Positions 20,730 through 32,375 of a DNA stretch of 64,000 nucleotides are shown in pieces. How positions within the stretch are numbered: position 1 is the first letter of the stretch; each line of letters opens with the position of its first letter. Both the position numbers and the translations under genes were made by a program. The stretch lies in contig NC_088910.1 in assembly GCF_963576675.1 (NCBI RefSeq), positions 103,630,807-103,694,806 of the forward strand, written 5' to 3'. Below the pieces are notes generated by a model. It did not search any database and was not told the DNA's origin. It saw nothing but the letters and a program-made list of their open reading frames with translations. The DNA is from Euphorbia lathyris. Taxonomy: Eukaryota; Streptophyta; Magnoliopsida; Malpighiales; Euphorbiaceae.

Positions 20730-22743
20730 ATGGCTTCTTCTTCAATTCCTCCTAAGAAAAAGAATCCCCGAGCGGAGTCTACTCCGTCTCGTATGAGCGC
20801 CGCGGATCTAGTGGATCTGGCGAATCGCTTCCCCTGGATCAAGAACTATGAAACTCAGCTTGCCGCATCTCATCAACGTCCTTCCTGTCCGCCTAGCGGT
20901 TTCCTTACAGTATACTGTAGTCACGTGGAGAGAGGGTTCTGACTCCCTCTTCCGAAGATGATGGCGGACATCCTCTCCTACTTCGATATCACGGTCAGCC
21001 AGCTACATCCCAACTGCTGGTTGGATATCGCTTTAGACTGCTACCTCGCCTCAAATTTAGGAGTAGTATATACGGGTCGTATCTTTAGAGCTTTTCACAA
21101 ACCATCAAAACGGAAGTCCGAATCCTATCTTTTGTTCGCCAAATTCGGAGTGTATTCGCCCTTTAGTGACAAAATGTCCAATGTTCATTGCTGGGATGAG
21201 AGATTCTTCTATGTGAAGATAAAAGATGGCGAACCACTGGGTTTTCCTTCATTTTGGAATCCTAGGCCGTTGCATATGGCAGGCGATATGCGAATTTTAA
21301 CGGATAGTGATGAGTAGGTGGCGGAGCTCATGAAGCAGATCAAGGCGGATGCATGGACATACGCGGATGCCTTAGCTTTCATGATGAGTGATATTCCATT
21401 GATTCGCCGGGAAGGGGATCAATTCATTTATTCAAAGATTACGCAATTTGACCAAGGTACCTTTCATTTCTTCGTGAACTTTGATTACTTTAATGTTTTC
21501 CTTGGCAGGGGTTTATCTAAGGCCAATCACGCTCTTGCAGAGAAGCGTAAGAAATTTCTGGAGGCTGAAGCACGCAAGAAAGATCAAGCGGCGAATCCTC
21601 AAGCGGATACTGGAAAACGTCCTGCAGAAACAGTGGTTGAGCCGCCACTAAAGAGGAGGAAGCCTAACACCACTGGAGGTCTTAAGCTTATGGCGGATGC
21701 CCTGAGGTCCGCCAAGCCTGCTGGGGAGATTGCACAGGTAGGTTACCTTTGATCTTTATTTGTTCATTAAGTTTTGGACTCGAGTTCTGACCCTAGAACG
21801 TTTGTGTACACGGCGAAGCCCGATATCGGTGGATACTGGTCCGCCAAATTTGGAGCCCAAGGTTCTTTCGAGAATGAATCCACTCTAAACGATTTGGATG
21901 AGGCCTTGGGTCAGGTGGGCGAAGTGCAGAGGAACTATAGCAAGATTCCTGGTTCAATTCATGCCCAAAAGGGGAAGACGGAGCTCCTTTCGGTGAGTTT
22001 CTTTAGAAAGGATGCAGACAATATTAGTTCCTTAATCCTTTTTGCCTTTTGATTGAATCGTTTGTTTTTGGACAGTTGTATGCCCGCCTACGTACCATGG
22101 AAACTGAGCTCCTTCAGAATGTGGCGGATAAGGCAACTATCGAGAGGCTAGAGAAAGAGATAGTGGAAGCCAATTCCACTATCGCTTCTGTTAATACAGG
22201 TCTTGCTTCGGCGAATGCCAACCTTGCTTCCGCCACAGCCGCCCTAGTTCTCAGGGATGAGGAAATTAAGAGTTTAAAGGCAAAGATTGTGTCTGATGCC
22301 AAAAGCCATGAAGACGCCCTTGGAGAAGCTGAATACATGGCGGGTGAACAAGCCTTTTATTATGGCGAGATGCTTATGGCGTACTTCTCCTTGGCGCATC
22401 CTGAGACTAACTTCACCGATCCGCAATTTGCCGTCCCCGAACCAGAAGATGTGGTGAAGTTCAATAAAATGTCAGACGCTAAGGAGTACCTCCGTGATGG
22501 ATGAAGGGGCCTGTGGAAGAAACCAAACCCTCTACTATGATCTTGGCGGATGAGCTTGAAGAAGTGCCCCTCAAGGCGGATGCAGGACCAATTCCTGATC
22601 AGGCTCTTCCCCTTGGTCCCACATCTTCGGTGGATAAGGAGGTATCTCCTGATGGCGTGTCTGCGGATGTGGAGAAGGAGGATCCCCAAGCAAGCTCTGT
22701 GGGCGAAGAAGGCGCAAAGGAGGATGCTCCTATTGTTGCTTAG
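20730..22743 (+). pseudogene. Antisense ORF of the gypsy element, Transposase_28-like, with intron
   Basis: This frame runs opposite to gag-pol, between integrase and the 3' LTR. From ATG at 20730 it reads a basic start (PPKKKNPR), then a domain resembling the plant family labelled 'putative gypsy type transposon' (Transposase_28): PPSGFLTVYCSHVERGF and ADILSYFDITVSQLHPN. A coiled-coil region rich in Ala/Glu (about 22085-22330) and an acidic tail follow. A clear intron lies at 21993-22075 (GTGAGT...GGACAG, 83 bp); removing it joins the two frames in phase. Other breaks: TGA at 20940-20942, TAG at 21315-21317, a stop region at 21738-21796 that looks like a further intron with a poor acceptor, and a frame change near 22501. 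Function unknown. Confidence 0.75.
21993..22075 (+). other. Intron in the antisense ORF
   Basis: Donor TCG|GTGAGT at 21992/21993 and acceptor TTTTTGGACAG|TTG at 22075/22076, with a T-rich tract before the acceptor. Both exon ends are at codon boundaries (phase 0), and the frames on each side differ without splicing. The length of 83 bp is normal for plants. Confidence 0.75.
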
Positions 22744-23408
22744 CTAGCTTTTATTTGTGACATTGTAAAAACATTTTTAAGTACAATTTGTTTTGATCCT
22801 TTATGGAAGCTATGTTATTTTTTACGTTTTCGTAAGGAAATATATAGGCATCTAGGATTTGGAGTAGGTGGCCAGCCATACTCCATTGTATGAACCTTTG
22901 TGAAGGTTAGAAGCTGTTCTATTCCTTCTAGAGGAAGTAAAGTTGCTCAGGGGATCAATTTGCTACCTATCTTTGAGGTGAAGTGATCCGACCGTAGGAC
23001 TTGTGAATCCTTCTCTGGGAAGGATAAGAGAGTGTAAAGACCTTACGTCCAAGGATCGTTTTAACTCTATTGGAGACTGGGATCCGCTTAGAGACGGATC
23101 CGCCCATAAGATTGATTCTCTTATGTCTTTAAGGCGAAAGGAACGTAGCTACAAGATAGCGATACATTGTAAATGTGGAGAGCGTTGGGTGCCCCCCTTC
23201 CTTTTAAGACTGGAATATTGATATTGCTGCAATAAACGATAAAAAAGAACATAGATAATAGAACAAATGATGTTTATTAATGGGAGAAATGTCTTATTAC
23301 AGCAAGTAGGTCTTATAGGTGAGCCTTGTTAAAACCTTTAATAAGAAAAAACCACATGGGAAAAAATCTTATTAAAGGAAAAAGAGTACTCAAGACCGTG
23401 TGTACACT
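22744..23408. other. Non-coding region between antisense ORF and integrase
   Basis: The stretch holds the presumed 3' end of the antisense transcript (T-rich, 22750-22860) and the segment 22860-23000 shared inverted with the remnant at 4200-4750, including TACCTATCTTTGAGG. The 72-codon plus frame at 23003-23221 lies in it but has no recognisable domain. Confidence 0.6.
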
Positions 23409-26400
23409 TCATTTTCTGACAAAATACTTACGGAGATTTTGGAGGTTCCATGTGCGTGGCAATGTATTGCCCTCCATGTCTTGAATTTTAAATGTGGCGA
23501 ATCCAATTTTGTCCACTATCTGATATGGACCCGTCCAGTTGAGCCCTAACTTGCCCTTGCCCTCTCGAGACTGGACTTTGTCAGCCTTTCGGAGCACAAG
23601 ATCACCCACATTTAGATCCACAAGCTTGGCGTTTTTATCATGGTAAGCTGCAATTCGCTGTTTATATGCCGCCATGTGCATATAGGATTGGTCCCTGCGA
23701 TCTTCTATCTGATCTAGATGCTCTCTTAGCCGTTTGCCGTTGTCCTCTTCACAATAAAAGGCCACTCGATCACTGGGGACCTGTATTTGGACTAGGATCA
23801 TGGCTTCGACACCATGAGAGAGGGCGAATGGTGTTTCCCCTGTGGCCGTCCTTGGGGTGGTGCGATAAGCCCATAGAACACTTGTCAACTGGTCTGCCCA
23901 CTTCTTATCATGCTCTCCCAATCTCTTCTTTATCCCCTTTACGATCGTCCGATTGGTAACTTCAGTCATCCCGTTGGACTGGGGATAATAAACGGAGGCG
24001 AATCTGTTCAGGATGCCCAACCCTTCACAGAAAGCTTTGAATTCGCCACAGTTGAACTGTGTTCCATTATCGGTGATGATGGTATGTGGAACACCGTATC
24101 TTCCCACGATGTTGTCTTTGACGAATTCCACCATTCGTTCTGCAGTAATGGAGGAAACAGCTTCGGCTTCTACCCATTTGGTGAAATGGTCTACCGCCAC
24201 TACCACGTACCTCCTCTGTCGGCGAGTAGGAGGAAATGGGCCAACAATGTCTATTCCCCAGAGGGCGAATGGACGTCCTTCTATGATTGGCCTCTGAATG
24301 TGTTTGGCAGTATGTGATTCATTCGCATGAATCTGACAATTGTGACAAGATTCTACCAATTTTTGGGCATCCAACTCAGCCGTGGGCCAGTAGAAACCTG
24401 CTAACCTGGACTTTTTCAAGATGGCGGCGGATGCTTCATGTGCCCCACATGATCCCTCATGTAGCTCCTTGAGGATTTGTTATCCTTCTTCCGGTAGAAT
24501 GCACTTCAACCAAGGATGACTAAAGGACTTTCTGTAAAGGCAGTCATTGATCACGGAGAAATAAGCCGCTCTCCTAACTATCCGCCGTGCCTCTTCTTTG
24601 TCCTCAGGTAAGGTTCCATTCAGCAGATATTGGCGGATGACTGATCTCCAATCATCTTCCACTGTTGTGAGTAGAGAAACTTCCTCTGAGGCGAATGCTG
24701 GAGCTATTTTAACTTCGAAGGGACAATCCGGATCCGTCCAGTTCTCCTCATAAGAGGCCATTTTGGCCAAATGATCTGCCTCTGTGTTGGATTCCCTCGG
24801 TACGTGAATCAGTTCCCATTTAGTTTCCTTAGCTTCAAGGTGATCCAGCAACTTTTTGACTTCCGCTACGTATTTGGCCAGAACCTCGTCTTTCACCTCG
24901 TAATTCTTGATTACTTAGTTGACCATTAGTTTAGAGTCGCTATAGATCACGATCCGCTCCGGAGTGATTTCTTTGAGTAGGCGTAATCCCAATATCAGAG
25001 CTTCATCCGCCGAGGAAGCGCCGTCGGTGTACATTGTCCATTCCTCTATTGGAGGCTTGGGATGATCCATCCCTTCATCAGTGAATTCATTCACAAAGTC
25101 CGCCAAGACCTGACTCTTTAAAGCCGACCTGCTTTCATATCTCACATCAAATTCGCCCAGGCGGATTGCCCATTCCATCAATCTTCCCGAAGTGTCTGGC
25201 TTCTGCAACACCTTTCTCATTGGTATATTTGTTCGAACCACTACGGTATGCGCCTGAAAATATGGCCTAAGGCGGATTGCCGTGGTGACAACAGCCAGCG
25301 CCATTTTATCAAGTTTGGAATATCTGGTTTCAGCGTCTTTCAGAATCTGGCTCACATAATAAATCGGAAATTGCTGGCCATCCTCCTCTCGTATCATGAT
25401 CGTGCACACGGCTTTATCCGTAACTGATACATACATGTAGAGGTCCTCTCCTTTCAAAGGTCGACTCATCATGGGTGACTCCGGGAACTGCTTGATTCCT
25501 TCGAAGGCTCTTTCACAATCCTCATTCCACTCGAATGCCTTTTGCTTTTTAATGACCTCCTAAAAGGGCTGACATCTGCGAGCTGAGCAAGAGATAAACC
25601 TGCCCAAGGCTATGATACGCCCATTAAGGCGTTGTACTTCTATGATATTCTGTGGTGCTTGCATTTCTAGGACAGCCTTAACCTTGTCAGGATTTGGGCT
25701 AACTCCTTTTTCGCTGATCATGAACCCTAAGAATTTCCCATACGTCGCACCAAAAGTGCATTTCTCTGGGTTCAGCTTAATGTTGTGGCGTCGGAGTACG
25801 TCCAGTACCTCCTTTATATCATCCACATGCTTTTCTATGGTCGTACTTTTGATGATCATGTCATCCACATAGACAGAATAGTTATCCCCTTTACTATCCG
25901 CGAATATCTTGTTCATCATCCTCTGATAAGTTGCGCCTGCGTTCTTAAGCCCAAAGGGCATAACCTTGAAATAATAAGTGGCTTGGTGTGTTACGAACGA
26001 GGTCTTGATTCTATCTGAGGGCTCCATGGGGATCTGATGATAACTTGACTTCACATCACTAAAGGAGTACATGGCGTGACTGGAAGTTCCGTCTACAAGC
26101 ATGTCAATACATGGCAAAGTATAGTTGTCTTTGGGGCAAGCTTTGTTGAGATCCGTAAAGTCGATGCACATGCGGTAAGATCCGCCTGCTTTTTTCACCA
26201 AAACGACGTTCGCCAACCACTGTGTGTAAAGCACCTCCTCAATGGCATCCGCCCGCTGGAGTTTGGTGATCTCTTCTTCTATCACCTTCTGCCTTTCCGA
26301 GCCATGATTTCTCCGCTTGTGAGTGATCACGTCTGGACTGATTCCTGGGAGAATTTCATCCTTCCATGCGAAGACATCTTCTGCCTCACAGAGCACTTTG

Positions 26401-26948
26401 GTGATTGCATTTTTAATTTCACCTTTGAGCCCTTTAGCCATTCGCACCTGCTTTTCATCCGCCATAAGGTACATTTCGGTCTCGCCCAAGGCCATTGTGA
26501 CGTGCTCCTCTTCGTCTTCCTCTTTAGATTGTGGGCGAATCATTAGTGATGTCGAATATGTCTCCTGGGCCACCTTTTGGCTACCTCTGATCATTACACC
26601 TCCATTGGCCGTGGGAATGTAAAGTATTAATTGGCGTATGGAGATAAGGGCTGCAACTTCGGAGATAAAGGGCCGTCCGAGGATGATATTGTAAGCTAAC
26701 TGACCATCCAAGATAGAAAATTTCAGATCACCCCTCTAGACTTGATCATCGTCTGTAAGCTCACAATCCAGAGTGACTTGGCCTTTTGTTTGGATAGTAT
26801 GTCCCGTCACTCCCAAGATATCGACCACAGTTGGTTCTATTTGAACGGGATCAATCATGAGTTTGGCGAAAGCTGCTCTGGTGATGACATTGCATGAACT
26901 CCCAGTATCAATCATTACTCTTTTCATCTCCCAGCCTTCCACCATCAT
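23409..26948 (-). pseudogene. Gypsy pol: protease, RT, RNase H, second RNase H, integrase
   Basis: One frame runs from 26948 to the TGA at the 23409 end, broken by four stops (about 26736, 25560, 24912 and 24480). Protease motif DTGSSCNVIT is near 26909. RT has YRMCIDFTDLNK and the catalytic YVDD at 25860-25871. The RT-linked RNase H covers about 25472-25150. A second, archaeal-type RNase H starts at MYTDGASS (about 25030) but has lost a stretch of roughly 40 residues after it. Integrase is 24419-23409 with D57, D117 and E153 (35 residues between the last two) and a WTGPY motif near its end. RT has also lost about 14 codons after VITHK compared with the copy at 4030. It cannot make a working polyprotein. 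Confidence 0.92.
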
Positions 26949-29055
26949 AGTGACAACCAGTGCATCCGCATGGGGAGATATCAGGACCTACATCGGAAAA
27001 GGGGCGATTTAACGACGTCTTGTCGAGGGCGGCAGTCTTTGCCTTTTTTAGCATTGGCTGGTATCCAGGTCCGCCTGCTATGACATTGATGGTACCCTTT
27101 CCTTTCTTCTTTGGGTCCTCTTTGGATCTATCACCATCTCCTTTCTTGCTTTCAATTTGGATGAACCGATCCAATTTTCCCCTCTCAATGAGACGCTCGA
27201 TTTCTCGAGCTAACTCCCAACATGCGTCAGTGTCATAGCCATTTTTCCTGTGATATTTACAATAGTTTTTAGGATTTTTACCATTATTGGTGTACTCCCC
27301 TTCCTTCGGTTCGGGGTATGAAATGCTCCGTTTGTGTTGACTGTTCTCGATCCACATAAGGACTTCACTTTTAGAAGCATTGAGAGGTGTGATAGAGGTG
27401 ACAAACGTTGATTTGTTCTTAGAATCTCTTCACCTGTTTCTGGAGGAAGAGTCCTGACGCTTGTCTCTGTATCTATCTCGGGGACGAGATTCGCCCTTGT
27501 CCCTCTTCGGCGATGATGGCGAACCTCGGCGAATGTCATCCACCTCTATGAAATCCTTACAACGCTCCATTAACTCTGCCATGCTGGTGGGTTTCTTTCG
27601 AATGAGATCTTCCTGCAAACTCTTACAAGTGGTGTTTCTTACGAAACATTCCACAGCCACGGAGATATCCACATCAACAATTTGTATGCACAACTGGTTG
27701 AAAGTGTCCACATACTCCCGAAGGGACTCATTCGCCTTTTGCTTTAATTCAAAAAGCTTCCCATATTTCACCACTGGAGGAATACAGCCGGCGAATTTAG
27801 CACAAAATTCCCTGCTCAATTGATCAAAGTTGTTTATCGAACCCGGAGGTAAAGATTGAAACCACAAATAGGCTGGGCCCTCCAGCGTGGTAACAAACAT
27901 TTTGCAGAGCACGGGCTCAGTGGCACGGTTGAGTCTAAGCAGTATTCGATACTTTCTAACGTGAGCTTCTGGAATGTCATTTCCTGTGTATATTGCAAGA
28001 TTGAGAATTTTAAAAGCTCTGTCTGTTTCCTCCGCCTCAATCCAAGCTGCGAAAGGCGAATCCCTATTGGCGAACGGGTTATGCCTAGCATTTTCCTCAT
28101 TCATACGGAGCACCAAGGCCCTAACTCTATCATCAAAATTTTCCGGATCTGCCCCGGGACGATCTCTTCGTGGCGATCTGCTTGGAGAAGAAGAAGAAGA
28201 ACTTGAATCAGACGATGGATCTGATGGCGAACGCCCTCCTCCGTTACCGCGTCCGCCTCCTCCTCCACTACCTCCTCCTCCTCCTCCGCCACCTCCACCT
28301 CCGCCTCCTCCGCCAGGGGGAGCCGGCCCGTTTCCCCCTCCCTGGCTTCCTAACGGGATGTGCCCAACAGTTCCCGAAGGTGGTGGTGGTGGTGGTGGTC
28401 CACTTGGATGGGGTGTCTCTCTTGGTCTTTTACTCCGTCCACGACCAGTAGATGGGGGCGATCTACCACGATGGGAGGATCTCGGTCGTCGGGGCGAAAG
28501 TGACCCGGACCGCCTGCCTTTCTCCTTTCTGTGCCTTTTGTGTGTTCGCCCTTTGGATCCGCCAGGGGGAAGATTCGTCTGTGGACGCCTGGGGATATTG
28601 GGTCCGTCCAGATTTAATCCAGGTCTCGCGGATCCACCCGGTAAGGACGAATTATTTCTTTGACTTCCTTCAGCGCCATCAGGAAATAACTCACGATTGA
28701 TTTGCCGTTCGCCAGCCGACGTTGTGGTGGTTATCATAGAATCCGTGTTGTGAGCTTGGAGGAATGAAGAACTTTGGGCGCCCGGTCCAAAGCTTAACAA
28801 AGGCCAAGATGATACGGCCGATGTGGATGCCATGCTCCAATGTGGAGGGAGGGTCATAAATGACCGCAGGCGATTCCCCGTCTCGGTTCCAAACCGTTCT
28901 CCAATTGCTTGGGCACACATATTGATGAAAGCATCTGGAGGCATACTATTTTCGACGTGCGTTGCAGGAGCAGTAGAATCAGTGCGGCCAGCACTAGATA
29001 GTGTAACTAATGGTGTTTCAATCCCTGAGGAGGGATTTTGATCTCCGTTTGTCAT
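26908..29055 (-). pseudogene. Gypsy gag
   Basis: Gag forms the particle that packages element RNA. From ATG at 29055 the frame has a Ser/Thr-rich start, an Arg/Pro-rich region, a 15-residue poly-Gly stretch with further Gly (about 28240-28330, encoded by a long GGN repeat), and a retrotransposon gag domain (FDQLSREFCAKF and LREYVDTFNQL, about 27830-27690). A TGA at 27430-27432 interrupts it. The same frame then continues through a knuckle-like block (CKYHRKNGYDTDACW, about 27265-27220) and a Lys-rich part. It shifts out of phase with pol near 26985, where comparison with the remnant at 3375 suggests loss of two bases. Confidence 0.9.
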
Positions 29056-29099
29056 AGTTTTTTAGTGTGAACGAAAAACCCTTTGCTTGGTCAAGGATT

Positions 29100-29116
29100 C
29101 CACGATCACCGCACCA
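29100..29116 (-). other. Primer binding site of the gypsy element
   Basis: On the minus strand TGGTGCGGTGATCGTGG begins two bases after the 5' LTR end. It is the same as in the remnant at 409-425 for the first 11 bases. The tRNA is not identified. Confidence 0.7.
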
Positions 29117-29118
29117 AT

Positions 29119-29597
29119 TGATAATAGGTAGCGAAATTCTGGTCAACATCCGTCCCTGTGGGGGGCGTCGTTGGGTTCGACGGGGGGAAGCTCCGATGCC
29201 AAAGTCACTAAGATGAATCAAGGAAACAAACTGAATTGACAAAGGTTGTAAGAATGTGTACCTCGATAGCCTAGGGGATCGGGCTATATATAGCTGGGAA
29301 GTTGTAACCTTCAGGTAACTAGAAAGTCTCCATTAATGCTTCATTAATGGCGGTTACGAGTTATCCTTAACCTAGCGGTTTAGCTAATTAATAACTCATT
29401 AATGATCTTTTATGGCCGAGTCGATGGCCAGCTGTTATAGAGGCGAATGGAGAGATTCGCCTTATAGGTCCGCCAGCGGATCTCTTGGAGCTGATCCGTG
29501 GAGATCTGCCAGCCAGCTTCCCCTTGGAGATCACTATGTGGCGTACTTTGAGGTGAATATCCCTTTTGGTCCTCAGGATAATATCTCGATGTTATCA
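29119..29597 (-). repeat. 5' LTR of the gypsy element
   Basis: 479 bp; the element RNA would start here. TATA region GCTATATATAGC at 29283-29294 is a perfect 12-bp palindrome, so it can serve either strand. The left border TGATAATAGG differs from the 3' LTR copy (TGATCACAGG) at two bases. Confidence 0.95.
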
Positions 29598-29602
29598 AAG
29601 TA

Positions 29603-30340
29603 ATATGACTATAAAAATATAAAATTCACAACTATATATAACATAAAAATAACATATTATAAAATTCACAATTATAATATAAATTTTAATATCTTTTCGA
29701 AAAAAAAAATAATATAAAATAAAAACTAAAACAATTATATATTATTATCTCCTTTGAAAGGAGGGAGAGTTGGCGCTTACACCGCCGTAATGGAGTAAAA
29801 CAAAATATTTTTTATCCATTACGGTGGATAAAGCACCGTAATGAGCTAACTTTTAACTAAGGTTTACAAAACAATCCCTTCTAAAGAATTGATTTTTAAC
29901 TATACTTAAATAAAGAATTATTTTTAAAATTAACACCATGTAAGAGTTTAACCCTAATTAACCCATCTTTTTACTACTATTTGTACACTACTGTTATGCA
30001 TGTTCAAAATGAACAAATAAGGGCTTTCAAGAAAAATGAAAGATGAACTCTTAAAAAAGATAAAGGTAAAGATGAATATGATGCTTCCTAAATATATAGC
30101 ATGACTCATCCTAATTTAGTTACTCACGTTTAACATTTTGCTTCCTTTTTTCCTTTTTTATGCATATATATGAATGATGCATATTTTTCTTGCAATATAT
30201 AGATTTGTATATTTTACTATTTTAACTCGTTTTGGTGTGTTATTAATTCCCACTAAAATACATTAGATATATTTATCGGAGATTAATATAAAAGTCTTAA
30301 CTATGAGGTTAAATTTTTAATTCAATTCGCTCCATGACAT
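29603..30340. other. AT-rich stretch, hairpin, no gene
   Basis: An inverted pair CCGTAATGGA / TCCATTACGG (about 29786-29835) is followed by a third half-copy (CCGTAATGAG). An AT-only-like run precedes it (29605-29755). No frame of note. Confidence 0.5.
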
Positions 30341-30344
30341 GTTA

Positions 30345-30480
30345 TCAAAGTCTTTTTAATCAAGTGAACAAGAGTTCGAATTCTAACATACTCATTTGTT
30401 GATTAATTTTAACACATGGTAAGATGGACTAGAGATTAATATAAAAGCTATTGTAGAGATTAATTGGTTACATGACATAA
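30345..30480 (+). mobile_element. SINE-like repeat, same family as 5570-5850
   Basis: AGTTCGAATTCT (about 30372) resembles a pol III B box. The block GAGATTAATATAAAAGCTAT (about 30431-30450) is shared in opposite orientation with 5570-5850. Borders are unclear. Confidence 0.45.
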
Positions 30481-30533
30481 TAATATTATTTGAGCAACTA
30501 AATCTTACAATTGATAGATGTTGTAATGTTTAT

Positions 30534-31419
30534 TAGGGATGTACGTAGTCGGTTAACCAGTCTATTAAAATTAATTAGACCGGTTAACCATTTGATCGAT
30601 TTTTTTAAAAACACTAATCATACACTAATCCACTAAATTCGGATAATCACTAATCAGTTAACCAATTATTTCGATCGATTAATCTTTTATTTCGGTTTCT
30701 AACCATTAATAAATAAATAAATAAACAGTAAAAGAATTCTACGGGTTAATGACAAGTTGAAAAGATTAACGGTAGAGAGGGAGATGTGTGTCCATTGTAT
30801 CTATGTGGACTATGGATTGAAGAGTAAAAGGAAACGAAAAAGGGGCAATAGAAACTGGAAAAGATGAACTAATTGAAATAGGATTCAAAACAAAGAAATA
30901 AAAAAATAATCCACTGATGGATGATATAAATAAAAAGTATTTATTTTTATTTATCAGGACAATATTTAATATTCAACTTATATTTTAATTTGTATAGATA
31001 AATTTTAACATAAACTAAATCTTGTTTCTATTTAGTTAACGAATATTTTGTTTTTCTACAGCCAAAAGTGAGAAGCAAAACAAATTTCTCTTTTGCAGTA
31101 AAATTTTATATAAATATAGTAAATTGTCTATATTTTACTTTGAAAAAATAATCAGTATAAATTTAAATAAATGCTTAATCAGATAAGTGTAATTAATTAG
31201 TAGGATATTGTATAATTATATATAAATATAAATAAATATATTTTTATATTTTTAATATCTAATTAATATTCGTTCGATTTCAGTTAAACACGGTTTTTGG
31301 ATAACCGTAACCATTAACCATTATTTTTAAAATTAAAAACCGTACACTAGTCTATCGGTTTCGGTTAACCTTATTTTCTATTCGGTTTCGATTTGGGTTT
31401 TCGGTTTTTCGGAGCCCTA
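30534..31419. mobile_element. hAT-like MITE or degenerate foldback element
   Basis: The ends TAGGGATG (left) and CCCTA (right, reverse complement TAGGGCTC) are inverted, and the flanking 80 bp on both sides are built from CGGTTAACC / GGTTTCGGTT words in opposite orientation. This look is common for plant hAT MITEs. No 8-bp duplication is recognisable. It has no coding capacity. Confidence 0.5.
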
Positions 31420-31439
31420 CCTGAAATCTTGTCTTTTAT

Positions 31440-31665
31440 GGCTTAATATATCAAAACCTCTCTGGACTTGTCTCAAAAGCTTGATTGACCCCCTAAACTT
31501 ATAAAGTGTCTTGTTAGCTCCCTAAATTTGCTTAAAATAACTCATTGGCCACTTGAATTTGTTTAATGTAACCTATTGGCCTACTGAATTTGCTTACAGT
31601 GATCCGTTAGTTTTAGTCCCCTAAACTTGTTTAAAGTGATATACATTTCAAGTTGTCTAATTTGT
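31440..31665. repeat. Repeat with degenerate 35-bp internal units
   Basis: Units of the form CCCTAAACTTGTTTAAAGTGA recur about five times. The same type of sequence occurs at 40680-40865 and 63650-63790. Probably a MITE-like family; terminal repeats not resolved. Confidence 0.5.
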
Positions 31666-32375
31666 AAAAAAATTCAAAACTTAAAAAATAAAGGTATAAT
31701 TTACGATTCTAAATCTTTAAAATAAATTACTTTCTACTTTTTAAACCTTTAGGGCATTTTTATAGATTTAAAGACATAGTCATGATATTTTAAGCAATTT
31801 CATAAGTTAATGAGAGATTATGCAAATTTACAAGGTCAATCAAGTTTTTTAAATACAGTGAGAGGAAAATTGATATTAAGCTTCTTTTTATCCTTAAAAC
31901 AAAATAACGCTTGAAGAAATTCTATATATTACTATATATGCAGATCACCTAATTAATCAAATCTCAATACGTCACTAGATAATACGGATTAAATAGTAAA
32001 AAAATAAGTACTATGCTTGATTAGTCATATGCGTATGTTCTCCGTGAAAGCAATAAAGTTATTGTTTGGATGATTAAATAAGTAGGATGTTTGTTCTAGA
32101 ATCATCACGAATATGATTGGTGTCGTACAAAAGTATAAAATATTCTTTATTCTGACATGTGTGAATCTTATATTCTCCGAATGACCCGGAGCTAGAGCGT
32201 TCTTGTTTGTTTTTTCGTTGAAGTCTTAACCCCTGCTGTGAAAAAAAAAAATATTAGCCTTATGCACAAGTAAAATGTTAAGCACCTACACTGAAGAATC
32301 TCGGAATAAAAATAATGACTTTTGGTACCTACACTTTCTTTTGATACCTACACTTTGTTGTTTTTTCCTTTTTAT
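31666..32375. other. AT-rich stretch, nothing recognised
   Basis: No frame or repeat boundary stands out before the target duplication of the LINE at 32376. Confidence 0.45.

Larger units (their letters stand above)
19688..29597 (-). mobile_element. Complete Tat-like Ty3/gypsy LTR retrotransposon
   Basis: Two 479-bp LTRs (19688-20166 and 29119-29597) with ends TGAT...TTATCA on the element strand are flanked by the 5-bp duplication AAGTA (19683-19687 and 29598-29602). Element order on the minus strand: 5' LTR, primer site, gag, protease-RT-RNase H-integrase, non-coding region, antisense ORF, purine tract, 3' LTR. The tandem RNase H and an antisense ORF before the 3' LTR fit the Tat lineage. 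LTR mismatches by hand count are about 13 of 479, mostly transitions, suggesting a recent insertion. All element-encoded enzymes are broken by stops or deletions, so it is non-autonomous. Confidence 0.95.

Noticed and set aside
21457..21508. Intron in the antisense gene (GTACCT...TTGGCAG)
   Set aside because: The signals look fair, but the length of 52 bp is short and removal would shift the frame, while reading through keeps it open.
23409..26948. Endogenous caulimovirus (pararetrovirus)
   Set aside because: An integrase and LTRs with target duplications are present and no movement protein is seen, so it is a gypsy retrotransposon.
27974..28663. 229-codon Pro-rich plus-strand frame
   Set aside because: It is the reverse-strand shadow of the poly-Gly part of gypsy gag.
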